From Anaerolineae bacterium (GTDB lineage Bacteria > Chloroflexota > Anaerolineae > DRVO01), in assembly GCA_013178015.1 (NCBI GenBank), contig JABLXR010000023.1:1-58115 (forward strand): a DNA stretch of 58,115 nucleotides, in the 5' to 3' direction. Under the pieces are notes generated by a model. It was not told the origin of the DNA, made no database searches, and saw nothing but the letters and a program-made list of their open reading frames with translations. A program made the position numbers and the translations under genes. How positions within the stretch are numbered: position 1 is the stretch's first letter; every line of letters starts with the position of its first letter. Positions 16,846-25,873 of this stretch are shown one piece after another.

Positions 16846-17814
16846 TTGGCCCAGAAGATGAAAGCCGCCTGGCTTAGGGGTCTTCGGCGGTTTGAGATAG
16901 TCGAGGTGGACGTGCCGGCGATAGAGCCACACCAGGTGCTGGTCAGGATCGACAAGGTCGGTATCTGCGGGTCGGACCGCGGGATGTGGAGTGGGCACCA
17001 CTTCTTCAACGACCTCTACCGCTGGGAGGATTTCTCTCCTGGCGAACACGGACACGAGGCAAGCGGGACAGTGGTGCAGGTGGGCAGCGCTGTCCGGGAC
17101 GTCAAGGAAGGCGATCTCGTGTGTCGGCTGAACCTCATCGGCTCGCGCGAGCTGGACATGAGGTGCTTCGCCGAGTACGCAGTAGCCGACGCGCCCATCG
17201 TGGTCAACGGCAGCGACCCAGAGGTCGTATGCTTCGCCGACCCTGTGGTGGTGGCGCTCAACCATGTCCACCACGCCAACGTTAACCCGGGAGACACGGT
17301 CCTGGTCATGGGCCAGGGCTTCATCGGTTTACTCATCACCCAGCTGCTCCGGCAGCAGCACGTCAACGTCGTGGCGACCGAGATAGACGAGGGCAAGTTG
17401 CGGCTCTCCAGGCAGTTCGGCGCTGTGACTGTAGACGCGCGCTCCCCAGACTGGGTGGACAACGTGCGCGACACCACCAGGGACATCCACGCGGTGATCG
17501 AGTGCACCGGCGCGGACGAGCCCATCGAAGCAGCCTGTCACCTCCTGAGCCGAGGGGGAACCTTCGTGATCATGGGCGCTACGCGCAGGACGGTCACTCT
17601 GAACTACACCCAGCTGCGGATACGGGGCGCAACCGTGAAGTTCCCCATGAACGGAGTCAATCTGAAGGACAACTGGGCTACAGCGGCTGAGATACTGCAC
17701 AGAAACGAACTGGAGGTGAAGAGCCTGATCAGCAAGCGTGATCGGCTCGAGAACCTTCAGGCCATTCTGGAAGGCTACGATAGCCGGTGGCTGAGGGTCT
17801 TGCTAGAACCCTGA
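16846..17814 (+). CDS. Medium-chain zinc-type alcohol/polyol dehydrogenase
   Basis: The 322-residue protein belongs to the sorbitol/threonine dehydrogenase group. ICGSD and GEHGHEASG supply the catalytic zinc ligands, and VLVMGQGFIG is the nucleotide loop. The four-Cys structural zinc loop is absent, and the protein is shorter than the usual 340-350 residues. The start is TTG 16846: AGGAGG at 16834-16839 is 6 bases away. An ATG at 16841 lies in another frame and stops after six codons, and the in-frame ATG 16858 is too far from the SD. With the next three genes it probably oxidises a sugar or cyclitol. Confidence 0.88.
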   Translation: MAQKMKAAWLRGLRRFEIVEVDVPAIEPHQVLVRIDKVGICGSDRGMWSGHHFFNDLYRWEDFSPGEHGHEASGTVVQVGSAVRDVKEGDLVCRLNLIGSRELDMRCFAEYAVADAPIVVNGSDPEVVCFADPVVVALNHVHHANVNPGDTVLVMGQGFIGLLITQLLRQQHVNVVATEIDEGKLRLSRQFGAVTVDARSPDWVDNVRDTTRDIHAVIECTGADEPIEAACHLLSRGGTFVIMGATRRTVTLNYTQLRIRGATVKFPMNGVNLKDNWATAAEILHRNELEVKSLISKRDRLENLQAILEGYDSRWLRVLLEP

Positions 17815-17928
17815 GAGCAGGCGCAGCTTGTTGCCGCGGCTCCGGGGGTACCGCGGAGTAGCCAGCTGACCGCACGGGCGCACACCCATGCCGCCCGCGC
17901 GAAGGGCTAGTAGAGAAGGGGATGCACT

Positions 17929-18990
17929 ATGGCCGACCTCGTGAGGTTTGGGATCATCGGGTGTGGTGAGATTGGGCAGTCGCTGGGGGGCACTGATACC
18001 TATAGTGGCATTGGGGCCTTCCACGCCCGGTATATAGCCGAGACTGACGGTGCGGAACTGGTGGCGGTAGCCGATATCAAGGAGCGCAACGCGAGGGCGC
18101 TGTCGGAGCAGTACGGGTTGCGGCGGTACTACACCGACTACCACGACTTGCTGGCGCGCCCGGACGTGGACGTGGTGAACATATGCACCCCGAGCGGGAC
18201 GCACGGAGAGATAGCCGTGGCGGCGGCCCGAGCTGGCAAGCACGTCATCGTCGAGAAACCGATGGAGGTCACTCTCGAGAAGGCCGACGCCATCATCGCT
18301 GAGTGTGCCAGGGCAGGGGTCAAGCTTCAGGTGGTGATGCCCCATCGGTTCGGGAAGGGCATGCGCAAGGCTAGAGCGGCGCTGGAATCGGGCGAGCTGG
18401 GCAAGGTCATCCTGGGCAATGCTGTGTGTCGCCGGTATCGCACTCAGGAGTACTACACCGACAGCTCTTGGCGCGGGACCTGGGCGTTCGATGGTGGGGG
18501 CGCCCTCATGAATCAGGGTATTCACATCATTGACTCGTTTCTGTACCTGGTGGGTGATGCGTCCTCTGTATACGGCCGGATGGAGACGCTCGGGCACGCC
18601 GGCATAGAAGTGGAGGATACGGCCGTCGCGGTGGTGAAGCTCAGGTCGGGAGCACTAGGCATGATCGAGGGGACCACCTGCGCCTATCCGGACTTCGGGG
18701 ATCGCATAGAGATACATGCAGAGAAGGGCACTATGGTGCTCGAGGGTCTGCCGCCACGGCTCGTAGTCTGGGAGCCCATGGACTGGACGAAGCGTCTCGA
18801 TCTGAGCCAGTTCGAGGAAGACCAACGAGAGTACTACGGCCACAAGTATATCATCGAAGACATGGTGGGTGCCATCGTTGATGACCGTCAGCCTCAGGTG
18901 CACGGCCAGGAGGGCAGGCGGGCCCTCGAGCTGATCTGCGCTATCTATGACTCCGCTCGGAAGGGCAGAGAGGTGGACGTTAGGGGGTGA
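17929..18990 (+). CDS. Gfo/Idh/MocA-family oxidoreductase (second copy)
   Basis: The 353-residue protein has GCGEIG at 11-16 for the nucleotide, Glu109-Lys110-Pro111 in VIVEKPMEV, and a C-terminal domain with GGGALMNQGIHIIDSFLYL, where the His is the usual catalytic residue. It should oxidise a hydroxyl of a sugar or inositol with NAD(P). It differs clearly from the first copy at 5979. The start ATG 17929 has AAGGGG upstream. The stop is followed 17 bases later by the isomerase/epimerase-like gene, so the two are co-transcribed. Confidence 0.9.
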   Translation: MADLVRFGIIGCGEIGQSLGGTDTYSGIGAFHARYIAETDGAELVAVADIKERNARALSEQYGLRRYYTDYHDLLARPDVDVVNICTPSGTHGEIAVAAARAGKHVIVEKPMEVTLEKADAIIAECARAGVKLQVVMPHRFGKGMRKARAALESGELGKVILGNAVCRRYRTQEYYTDSSWRGTWAFDGGGALMNQGIHIIDSFLYLVGDASSVYGRMETLGHAGIEVEDTAVAVVKLRSGALGMIEGTTCAYPDFGDRIEIHAEKGTMVLEGLPPRLVVWEPMDWTKRLDLSQFEEDQREYYGHKYIIEDMVGAIVDDRQPQVHGQEGRRALELICAIYDSARKGREVDVRG

Positions 18991-19007
18991 GCGTCGGAGG
19001 CGCGGGC

Positions 19008-19865
19008 ATGAGGATCAGCGTCTTCACCGTGGTGATGGGCGAGTACAGCCCCGAGGGCGTGGCGGAGGAGCTGAGCACACTGGGCTATGACGCGGTGGAA
19101 TGGAGGGTGCACCCGGACTTTCACGTGCACCCCGACGCCATCAGTGCGAAGAGCTCCTACTTGAGGAGCCTCACCCAGCAAGCGGGCCTAGAGGTATCGT
19201 GCTTGGGCACGTACGTGCGCGCTAGCCAGGCTGAGCAGCTGGATAGGTGTTGCCGGGCGGCCGCTGAGATGGATTGTCCTCGGATCAGGATCGCTCTTGA
19301 TGAGGACTACGATGGCAGGGCGGGATTCGAGCGCGCACTCGCCGAGGCGAAAGAAGGCCTGAGACGCGCAGAGGCGACACTGCGGCACTACCAGGTTAGG
19401 GGATTGCTGGAGACGCACCATGGGTCCGTCGCCGAAAGCGCCAGTGGCGCGCGGCGGTTACTAAGCGGCTTCTCCCCCGAGACGTACGGCGTCATCTTCG
19501 ACCCAGCGAACATGATCCTCGCCGGGAGAGAGAGCTGGTGGATGGCGGTTGACATCCTGGGTGAGTACCTGGCACACGTGCACGTCAAGAACATCTCGTG
19601 GCTTCGGGACGGCGACGGCCGGTGGCAATGGCACTACGACACGCTGGAGAGGGGCATGGTAGACTGGCCGGAGGTCATTCGGGCTCTCCTGGCCACTGGG
19701 TACGACGGCTACCTGTCTGTCGAGGATCTCTGCGGCACGAGTCTCTCTACCTCAGGGTTGGCTGGGGAAGCCATTGGCGGCGGCCCGCCCGGTGTGTCTA
19801 CCCGAGAGAAGCTCCAGCACGATCTTACCTTCATCAGAGGGTGCCTGGCGCACCGGCGAGGCTAA
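19008..19865 (+). CDS. Sugar phosphate isomerase/epimerase-like TIM barrel
   Basis: The 285-residue protein is of the AP-endonuclease-2-like xylose isomerase barrel family (IolE/IolH/Hyi type). Likely metal ligands are in LLETHHGS, IFDPANM, HVHVKNI and LSVEDL. Members isomerise or epimerise keto sugars and inosose derivatives. I chose ATG 19008, with GGAGG 7 bases before it; an in-frame GTG at 18987 overlaps the preceding stop but has no SD. Its place between a Gfo/Idh/MocA enzyme and an aminotransferase suggests action on a keto intermediate. Confidence 0.87.
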   Translation: MRISVFTVVMGEYSPEGVAEELSTLGYDAVEWRVHPDFHVHPDAISAKSSYLRSLTQQAGLEVSCLGTYVRASQAEQLDRCCRAAAEMDCPRIRIALDEDYDGRAGFERALAEAKEGLRRAEATLRHYQVRGLLETHHGSVAESASGARRLLSGFSPETYGVIFDPANMILAGRESWWMAVDILGEYLAHVHVKNISWLRDGDGRWQWHYDTLERGMVDWPEVIRALLATGYDGYLSVEDLCGTSLSTSGLAGEAIGGGPPGVSTREKLQHDLTFIRGCLAHRRG

Positions 19866-19890
19866 CTTCAGCAGCACACTGAGGAGTAAC

Positions 19891-21123
19891 ATGACTACCC
19901 TGTCAACAGAGCGACTGGCGATAGATGGTGGGACGCCCATACGACGGGATCCCTTCCCAGCCTGGCCAGTCTGGGATGAGAGGGAAGAGCAGGCCCTCCT
20001 GCGAGCCCTGCGCAGCGGCAAGTGGGGCATCGGCAGCGAGATCATCGCCGAGTTCGAAGAGAACTTCGCTTCCATGCAGGAGGCCAGATACTGCGTTTCC
20101 GTGCCCAGTGGCACGGCCGCCATCGCTATGGCACTGCGCGGTGCCGAGGTGACCTATGGCGACGAGGTGATCACCACCCCGTACACGTTCGTGGCCACTG
20201 TGTCGGCCGTGCTGCATGTGGGCGCCATCCCAGTCTTTGCCGACATAGAGCCCCAAACCTACCAGATTGACGCCCGTAGCGCCCAGAGGCTGGTCAGAGA
20301 GAGGACCAAGGCGATCATCCCGGTGCACATCGGAGGCTGCCCGGCGGACATGGATGCGGTGCTGGCGCTAGCGGAGAAGCACAAGCTTCTGGTGATCGAG
20401 GACTGCGCCCAGGCTCATCTGGCCGCCTGGAAGGGGCGAAGAGTGGGCGCCATCGGCGACCTGGGCACTTTCTCCTTCCAGTCCAGCAAGAACATCCCCG
20501 CTGGCGAGGGGGGTGCCGTGGTCGGTGACGACGATCATCTCATGGACCGGGTCTGGTCCTACCGCAACGTCGGGCGGGTGCGACAGGGAGCTTGGTATCA
20601 GCACGAAGTGCTGGGCACAAACGCTCGCATGAGCGTCTGGCAGGCCGCTGTACTGCTGGCGCAGATGACGCGGGCTGAAAAGCAGCTGGCGCGGAGGGAG
20701 AGGAACGCAGCCATTCTCACCGAGCACCTTGCCGATATCCCTGGCATCCGGCCGCTCGAACGCGACGCCCGCGTCACCCACCATGCCTACCACCTTTACA
20801 TCTTCCGCTATGACCGAGCTGGCTTCGGGGGCCGTAGCCGGGAGGAGTTCCTTAGAGCACTGTCAGCGGAAGGAATCCCTGCATGCGATGGCTACACGCC
20901 CCTGTATGCCAAGGACGCCGTCATGGAAGCCAGCCAGGCCCTGGGGAAGTTGACCGGCGTTGCCGTCCCGAGCAAGCAGGAGAATGCTGAGCGTTGCCCG
21001 GTGGCCGAGAGAGTGTGCCGAGAAGAGGACTGCTGGCTAACCCAGAACCTGCTTCTGGGTAGTGAGGCTGACACCGTCTCCATCGCCGAGGCTATCGCCA
21101 AGGTGCAGCGTGCCTGGAAGTGA
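19891..21123 (+). CDS. DegT/DnrJ/EryC1/StrS aminotransferase
   Basis: The 410-residue PLP enzyme has PSGTAAIAMAL, EDCAQAHLA with the PLP-pairing Asp, and the Schiff-base Lys200 in FSFQSSKNIPAGEGG. This GEGG block is close to those of scyllo-inosose and aminohydroxybenzoate-type aminotransferases. It would transfer an amino group, commonly from Gln or Glu, to a keto sugar or keto cyclitol. The start ATG 19891 has GAGGAG upstream. It is the last gene of the run that begins with the dehydrogenase at 16846. Whether it makes or consumes an amino sugar cannot be told from sequence. Confidence 0.9.
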   Translation: MTTLSTERLAIDGGTPIRRDPFPAWPVWDEREEQALLRALRSGKWGIGSEIIAEFEENFASMQEARYCVSVPSGTAAIAMALRGAEVTYGDEVITTPYTFVATVSAVLHVGAIPVFADIEPQTYQIDARSAQRLVRERTKAIIPVHIGGCPADMDAVLALAEKHKLLVIEDCAQAHLAAWKGRRVGAIGDLGTFSFQSSKNIPAGEGGAVVGDDDHLMDRVWSYRNVGRVRQGAWYQHEVLGTNARMSVWQAAVLLAQMTRAEKQLARRERNAAILTEHLADIPGIRPLERDARVTHHAYHLYIFRYDRAGFGGRSREEFLRALSAEGIPACDGYTPLYAKDAVMEASQALGKLTGVAVPSKQENAERCPVAERVCREEDCWLTQNLLLGSEADTVSIAEAIAKVQRAWK

Positions 21124-21283
21124 GGCCCGTTATGGCAGCCAGCTGTCACCTGCCCTGAGGTGAGACGTGAGGAGTGCTAGGGCCTGCTCGCCTGCCAAGC
21201 CGCCTGCCCGGAGGACGAGACTTCGGCTGCCGCCTGGGTTTCCAAGAGCATCCTTTGGTAGAGTGGCCATGACGCCGCACACC

Positions 21284-21343
21284 AGCACCTTCCGCTGCCA
21301 GAAAGGTATCGTCGCCCGCCTGTCCCTGGCAGCGGAAGGTGCT
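21284..21343. repeat. Perfect 18-bp inverted repeat with 24-base loop
   Basis: AGCACCTTCCGCTGCCAG at 21284-21301 is exactly matched by its reverse complement at 21326-21343. It stands alone about 160 bases after the aminotransferase stop and 180 before the next gene, in a 400-base gap with no coding frame I trust. No T-run follows either arm. It may be a transcript end, a small mobile remnant or a structured RNA. Confidence 0.75.
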
Positions 21344-21523
21344 ATTGGAGAGCCCGCACTTCATCTGCTTCCTCTCGCGACTACAGTGAGCATCCCCCAG
21401 GTGCTATCAGGCAGCCACAGAGGGTGTCACCCTGACCCGAGTTGAGGGTAGACCCGGTTCGAGGTGCCAGGTGAAGCGCCGTGGCGCCGACCCGCCAGAC
21501 GACCAAGGTGAGGGAGAGCTCGC

Positions 21524-22543
21524 ATGCAGACTCAGTTGGCGAGCGCCGACCTGGTAGCTAGGTTCCAGTACGTGCTGCGCCGCTGCAAGGTGCAGGAGCG
21601 GGAGACCGTGCTCATCTTCACTGACCCCCGCTTCCCCCATCCCCACTACCCGCCGGCCGCCTTCGCCGCCGCCCGGAGCCTGGGCGCCGACACCTACATC
21701 CTCACCTCCCAGGGCGACCAGCGCTTCGACGACCCACTGGTGCGAGCCGCCTGGAGCCACGCCGACATGGTCCTGGGCATGAGCACCGTCCCCCGAGGGA
21801 TCGGCTCCTGGATGTACACCGACACTCACAGCGAGTCCCTCGCTTCGGGGGCGCGCGTGCTCATGGTCCAGGAGCCGCTGGAAGTCCTGATACGGATGAT
21901 GCCTGCGGAAGCGATCCGTCGGCGGGGGCTCGCCGGCGCCCAGAGGCTCCAAGAGGCCAGGGAGATCCATATCGTCTCCGCGGCGGGCTCGGACTACGTC
22001 CTCCGCAAGGACGGCCGCAAGGGAGCCTACCAGTGCGGCCTGGCCGACGAGCCCGGACGCTGGGATCACTGGCCGTCGGGACTGGTGTGTTGCGCACCCC
22101 TGGAGGACAGCGCCGAGGGCATCTACGTCATCGAGCCCGGGGACGTGCTGCTGGGCCTGTGGCGGCACGCCCGAAGCCGCGTGGTCCTCAAGCTGGAGAA
22201 GGGGCGCATCGTAGAGATCTCCGGCGGGATGGACGCTGCCCTGCTGCAGGCGCACCTAGAACGAGCCGGCGACGAGGGCGCCTTCCGCCTCTCCCACGCC
22301 GGCTGGGGCACCGATCCCCGGGCCGACTGGACACACGTGGGTATGGACTCGGAGTCGCTCTACGGAACGGTCCTAGTGGCCTTGGGCCGCAATACCTTCG
22401 AAGCCCCGGCACCGCACTGCGGCCTCGGGGGGCAGAACCAGTCCGAGGTGCACTTCGACATCTGCTGCCGCCACACCGACCTATACCTCGACGGTGAGCC
22501 GATCATCAAGGGGGAGAGGTTCCTGCCCCCAGACCTGGCGTAA
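21524..22543 (+). CDS. M29 aminopeptidase/NicX-like metalloenzyme
   Basis: The 339-residue protein resembles the aminopeptidase T (AmpS, M29) and 2,5-dihydroxypyridine dioxygenase (NicX) group. The C-terminal half has LSHAGWGTDPRADW, THVGMDSESLYGTVLVALG and QNQSEVHFDICC, matching the metal-ligand region of that family. The two activities cannot be separated by eye. The start ATG 21524 has a GGGAG site about 8 bases before it. The next gene starts 38 bases later and is broken by a stop codon. It may belong to a small ring- or peptide-degrading unit. Confidence 0.75.
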   Translation: MQTQLASADLVARFQYVLRRCKVQERETVLIFTDPRFPHPHYPPAAFAAARSLGADTYILTSQGDQRFDDPLVRAAWSHADMVLGMSTVPRGIGSWMYTDTHSESLASGARVLMVQEPLEVLIRMMPAEAIRRRGLAGAQRLQEAREIHIVSAAGSDYVLRKDGRKGAYQCGLADEPGRWDHWPSGLVCCAPLEDSAEGIYVIEPGDVLLGLWRHARSRVVLKLEKGRIVEISGGMDAALLQAHLERAGDEGAFRLSHAGWGTDPRADWTHVGMDSESLYGTVLVALGRNTFEAPAPHCGLGGQNQSEVHFDICCRHTDLYLDGEPIIKGERFLPPDLA

Positions 22544-22581
22544 CGCTCCGGAGCACGAGCCTGAGCCGGAAGGCCTGTGGC

Positions 22582-23673
22582 ATGACACCCAGGGAACGCA
22601 TCTTGACGGCCGTCTCGCGCCAGAGGCCGGACCGGGTCCCCAAAGACCTTAGTTGGGGGCTCACTCCGGCGGTGCAGCGCCTCTTCCAGGAGAAGACGGG
22701 CCGCGACGACCCCGAGGACTACTTCGGCGTGGACATACGCTTCGTGGGCTTGAGCCTGCCGCCACATAGGCTGGCAGAGGAAGCCCGGCTTCGCCGAGAG
22801 ATTTTCGCTCGCTACCATCCCGAGCTACCAGACGGTGCCACCCTGAGCGAATGGGGCACAGCCCACATCCCGGGCACTTTCCACCACTTCCAGCGCTAGG
22901 TCCCCTCCATGCGCTCCTTCACTACCCTGGCCCAGTTCGAGGCCTATCCCTATCCCGACCTGGCCGCTCCCGAGAGACACCCGCCCGCCGCGACCGCCAT
23001 CCGCCGGTTCCACGACCGCGACCTGGCCGTAGGCGGGGCCATGGCCACCACCATCTTCGAGGTGGCCTGGCAGATGCGAGGCATGGAGGAACTGTTCCTG
23101 GACTTCCAGCTCCGCCCCGAGCTGGCCACTTACCTGCTGGACCGCATCACCGAGGTCAGGCGCCGGCAGGCCCGCTTCTTCGCCGCCCACGACGTTGACG
23201 TCCTCATCCTCGGCGACGATGTCAGCATGCAGACAGGCATGATCATGAGCCCAGCCACCTGGCGGCAGTGGTTCAAGGGGCGCATGGCGGACATCATCGC
23301 GGAGGCTCGCGCCGTGAAGCCGGACCTGCCCATCTTCTACCACTCCGACGGCAACCCGGAGGCCATCATCCCCGAACTCATCGAGATTGGGGTCACCATC
23401 CTCAACCCGGTGCAGCCGGAGTGCATAGACCCGGCGATGGTGAAGCAGCACTACGGGGACCGGCTGGCCCTGTGGGGCACCATCGGCACCCAGACCACCA
23501 TGCCCTTCGGCACCCCGGAGGAGGTGCGCGCCGAGGTCAAACGCCGCATCGAGACGGTCGGACAAGACGGTGGCCTGGTGCTGGGCCCCACCCATTCCCT
23601 GGAGCCAGACGTGCCCTGGGAGAACATCGTGGCCCTGTACCAGGCCATCGAGGAGTACGGGGAGTACCGGTAA
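22582..23673 (+). pseudogene. URO-D/corrinoid methyltransferase-family gene with in-frame TAG
   Basis: Two pieces lie in one frame. 22582-22899 encodes MTPRERILTAVSRQRPDRVP through FHHFQR and ends in TAG (22897-22899). The frame resumes at once as VPSMRSFTTLAQFEAYPYPD and runs to 23673. Together they make 363 codons, normal for the uroporphyrinogen decarboxylase family, which includes methylcobalamin-coenzyme M-type methyltransferases. LILGDDVSMQTGMIMSP and YHSDGNP are typical. The first piece has GGAAGG 8 bases before its ATG; the second piece has no SD at its Met (22909). The likely reading is a fresh nonsense mutation, but readthrough or a sequencing error would look the same. Apart from the stop, both halves look intact. 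Confidence 0.8.
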
Positions 23674-23926
23674 CAGCCTCACGCAAAGGCGCAGAGCCGC
23701 CAAGAGCGGTTTCCACACCCTTCCTCCGCATTTCGGCTTCTCTGCATGAGACCGAGACACCACGTCCTCTTGGCCTTCCGGCGCCCGTGGGTCAACTGGC
23801 CCTTCTGATCGGCCCTGTCTGGCGGCATGCCCCGACGCTATGCGCCGGTCCCCGGCAGCCCACCCTCGTAGGCACTCCCGCCAGAGCGAGGCGTCCTCAC
23901 CGGGACCCTATGGGTGACCCCAGAGG

Positions 23927-23954
23927 TAGTCACCCGCCCTCCGTAAGCTATAAT
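23927..23954 (+). promoter_or_regulatory. Sigma-70-type promoter before glycosidase-like gene
   Basis: A perfect TATAAT stands at 23949-23954, with TAGTCA (4 of 6) 16 bases before it at 23927-23932. Transcription would begin near 23961, about 34 bases before the GTG start at 23995. The 23674-23994 gap holds no gene; it starts with CACGCAAAGGCGCAGAG, a run of the type often scattered between genes in such genomes. Confidence 0.55.
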
Positions 23955-23994
23955 GGCGGCAGCCCGGCGACGCACCGGCGCAGGAGGCAGCATC

Positions 23995-24948
23995 GTGACA
24001 CTTGGCATCGAGGACGGCGCCTTCACCCTGGAAGGCAGGCGCACCTTCCTCCTCGGGATCAGCTACTACGGCGCGCTGGGCGCCCCGGGCGACTGCGTGG
24101 AGCGGGACCTGCAGGACTTCACCCGCTTGGGGTTCAACTGGGTCCGGGTGTGGGCTACCTGGGGCGCCTTCGAGCCCGTCTCCGCGGTGACGCTGGAGGG
24201 CGAGCCGCGCGAGCCCTACCTCTCCCGCCTCCAGGCACTCTGCCGCCTGGCCGAAAGGACGGGCCTGGCGGTGGACGTGACCCTGTCCCGGGGCAACGGC
24301 GCCGTGGGCGTCAACCTGCGGGCGGAGCAGGCCGCCCATCTGCGGGCCGTGCGCACCGTCACCGAGGTGCTGCGACCTTTCCGGCACCTCTACTTCGACC
24401 TGGCCAACGAGCACAACATCCGCGACCGGCGTCACGTGAGCTTCGAGGAGCTTCGAGGGTTGCGGGACGAGGTCAAAGCGCTGGACTCGGAGCGGCTGGT
24501 GACGGCCTCCCATGCGGGCGACATACCCCCCGAGGAGCTGGGGCGTTATGTCAATGAGGCCGGCCTGGACTTCGTCGCCCCTCACCGACCCCGCCACCCT
24601 GGCTCCCCAGGAGAGACGGAGGCGGCCACGCGGGAGTACCGGCGCGCCCTGGAGGAGCTATCGTCTGCCGCCCCCGTCCACTACCAGGAACCCTTCAGGC
24701 GCGGCTTCGGGGAATGGCAGCCGCGCGCCGACGACTTCCTGGCCGACCTGCGGGGAGCCCTGGCGGGCGGGGCGGCCGGCTGGTGCCTACATAACGGTCA
24801 CCAGTGTGACCGGCCCGATGGCCGGCCTCGGCGCTCCTTCGATATGAGCCGCAGTGAGGGCCGGCTCCTGCAACAGCTCGATGAAGAGGAAAGACAGGTC
24901 CTGCAACAGGCAGGGACGGTGGTCGCCGCGGGCGGTTCGGGACGGTGA
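23995..24948 (+). CDS. Glycoside hydrolase-like (cellulase-fold) TIM barrel protein
   Basis: The 317-residue product looks like a clan-A glycosidase barrel. LGFNWVRVWATWGAFEP is an early strand; YFDLANEHNI carries the Asn-Glu acid/base pair; HYQEPFRR holds a possible second Glu. There is no signal peptide, so it would act in the cytoplasm. I chose GTG 23995, because AGGAGG lies 7 bases before it and the promoter just upstream fits; a longer frame to 23953 overlaps the -10 box. The family number cannot be given. The segment around FVAPHRPRHPG resembles that of family 5-like proteins. Confidence 0.7.
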   Translation: MTLGIEDGAFTLEGRRTFLLGISYYGALGAPGDCVERDLQDFTRLGFNWVRVWATWGAFEPVSAVTLEGEPREPYLSRLQALCRLAERTGLAVDVTLSRGNGAVGVNLRAEQAAHLRAVRTVTEVLRPFRHLYFDLANEHNIRDRRHVSFEELRGLRDEVKALDSERLVTASHAGDIPPEELGRYVNEAGLDFVAPHRPRHPGSPGETEAATREYRRALEELSSAAPVHYQEPFRRGFGEWQPRADDFLADLRGALAGGAAGWCLHNGHQCDRPDGRPRRSFDMSRSEGRLLQQLDEEERQVLQQAGTVVAAGGSGR

Positions 24949-24996
24949 GCGGGGGCCAGACGACCGGCGCCTGACAGCCATGGGTGGAGGCCGAAG

Positions 24997-25806
24997 ATGA
25001 GGAGAAGTGGCGTTCTATGGGGGATTCTGCTGGTTCTCGTGGGTCTTCTGCTCCTGCTTAGCAACCTCGGGGTTATCGCGGTGGACGTCTGGTCACTGCT
25101 GTGGCCGCTTCTGCTCATCGGCGTGGGGGTGTGGCTCGTATGGGGAGTGCTGGCGAAGCCGGAGGGGGTGGAGATCGAGGAGGTGAGCATCCCCCTTCAG
25201 GGCGCGGCGCGGGCACGGGTCCGACTCGACCACGGCGCCGGGCAGCTGCGGGTGACGGGCAGGGCCGCCCCCGACCAGCTGCTGTCGGGCAGGTTCGCCG
25301 GCGGCCTCAAGTACGATGTCCTTCGCCGTGCCGACCTCCTCGACGTCGACCTGCGCGTCCCCAGCCGGGTCTACCCTCAGTTCGCCTTCCCCTGGACCTG
25401 GTGGAGTGGCCGCGGCGCCCTGGACTGGGAAGTGGCCCTCAACCCCGAGGTGCCGCTGGAGCTGCACCTGAAGACGGGTGCCAGCGCCACGTGGCTGGAT
25501 CTGTCGGAGCTCCAGGTCACCGAGTTGCGGTTGGACACGGGGGCCAGCTCCACCGAGGTGACCATGCCCGCAGCCGCCGGCTACACCCGGGCTGACGTGC
25601 GCTCAGGGGTGGCGGGGGTGGTGATACGCATTCCTGAGGGGGTGGAGGCCCACATTCGGGCCAGCGGCGGCCTCGCCGATACCAGCGTATCCCCCCGGTT
25701 CGAACGCGTCGGCCCGGGCGCCTACCGGTCCCCCAGCTACGCCACAGCGCCCAATCGGCTGGAGCTGAACGTGGAGGTGGGGCTGGGCTCGGTCAGCATC
25801 CGCTGA
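24997..25806 (+). CDS. LiaF/LiaI-like membrane protein
   Basis: The 269-residue protein starts with two membrane segments (about 7-28 and 33-52) of the LiaI-LiaF transmembrane type, followed by a beta-rich domain of the LiaF/DUF4097 kind with repeating strands (LELHLKTGASATWLDL, LRLDTGASSTEVTM, ELNVEVGLGSVSI). LiaF proteins restrain cell-envelope stress kinases in Firmicutes; elsewhere their role is open. The start ATG 24997 has GGAGG 6 bases before it. No dedicated kinase gene adjoins. Confidence 0.8.
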   Translation: MRRSGVLWGILLVLVGLLLLLSNLGVIAVDVWSLLWPLLLIGVGVWLVWGVLAKPEGVEIEEVSIPLQGAARARVRLDHGAGQLRVTGRAAPDQLLSGRFAGGLKYDVLRRADLLDVDLRVPSRVYPQFAFPWTWWSGRGALDWEVALNPEVPLELHLKTGASATWLDLSELQVTELRLDTGASSTEVTMPAAAGYTRADVRSGVAGVVIRIPEGVEAHIRASGGLADTSVSPRFERVGPGAYRSPSYATAPNRLELNVEVGLGSVSIR

Positions 25807-25873
25807 GAACTGTGCCACACCCATTCTTCGCGGCCACAACGGTGAGCGACGCCTGCCCATACGGTGCAGATAG

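Noticed and set aside
22897-22899. Pyrrolysine as the meaning of the TAG
   Set aside because: Known pyrrolysine methyltransferases belong to other families and no pyl gene is in the window. Kept only as a remote option in the finding.
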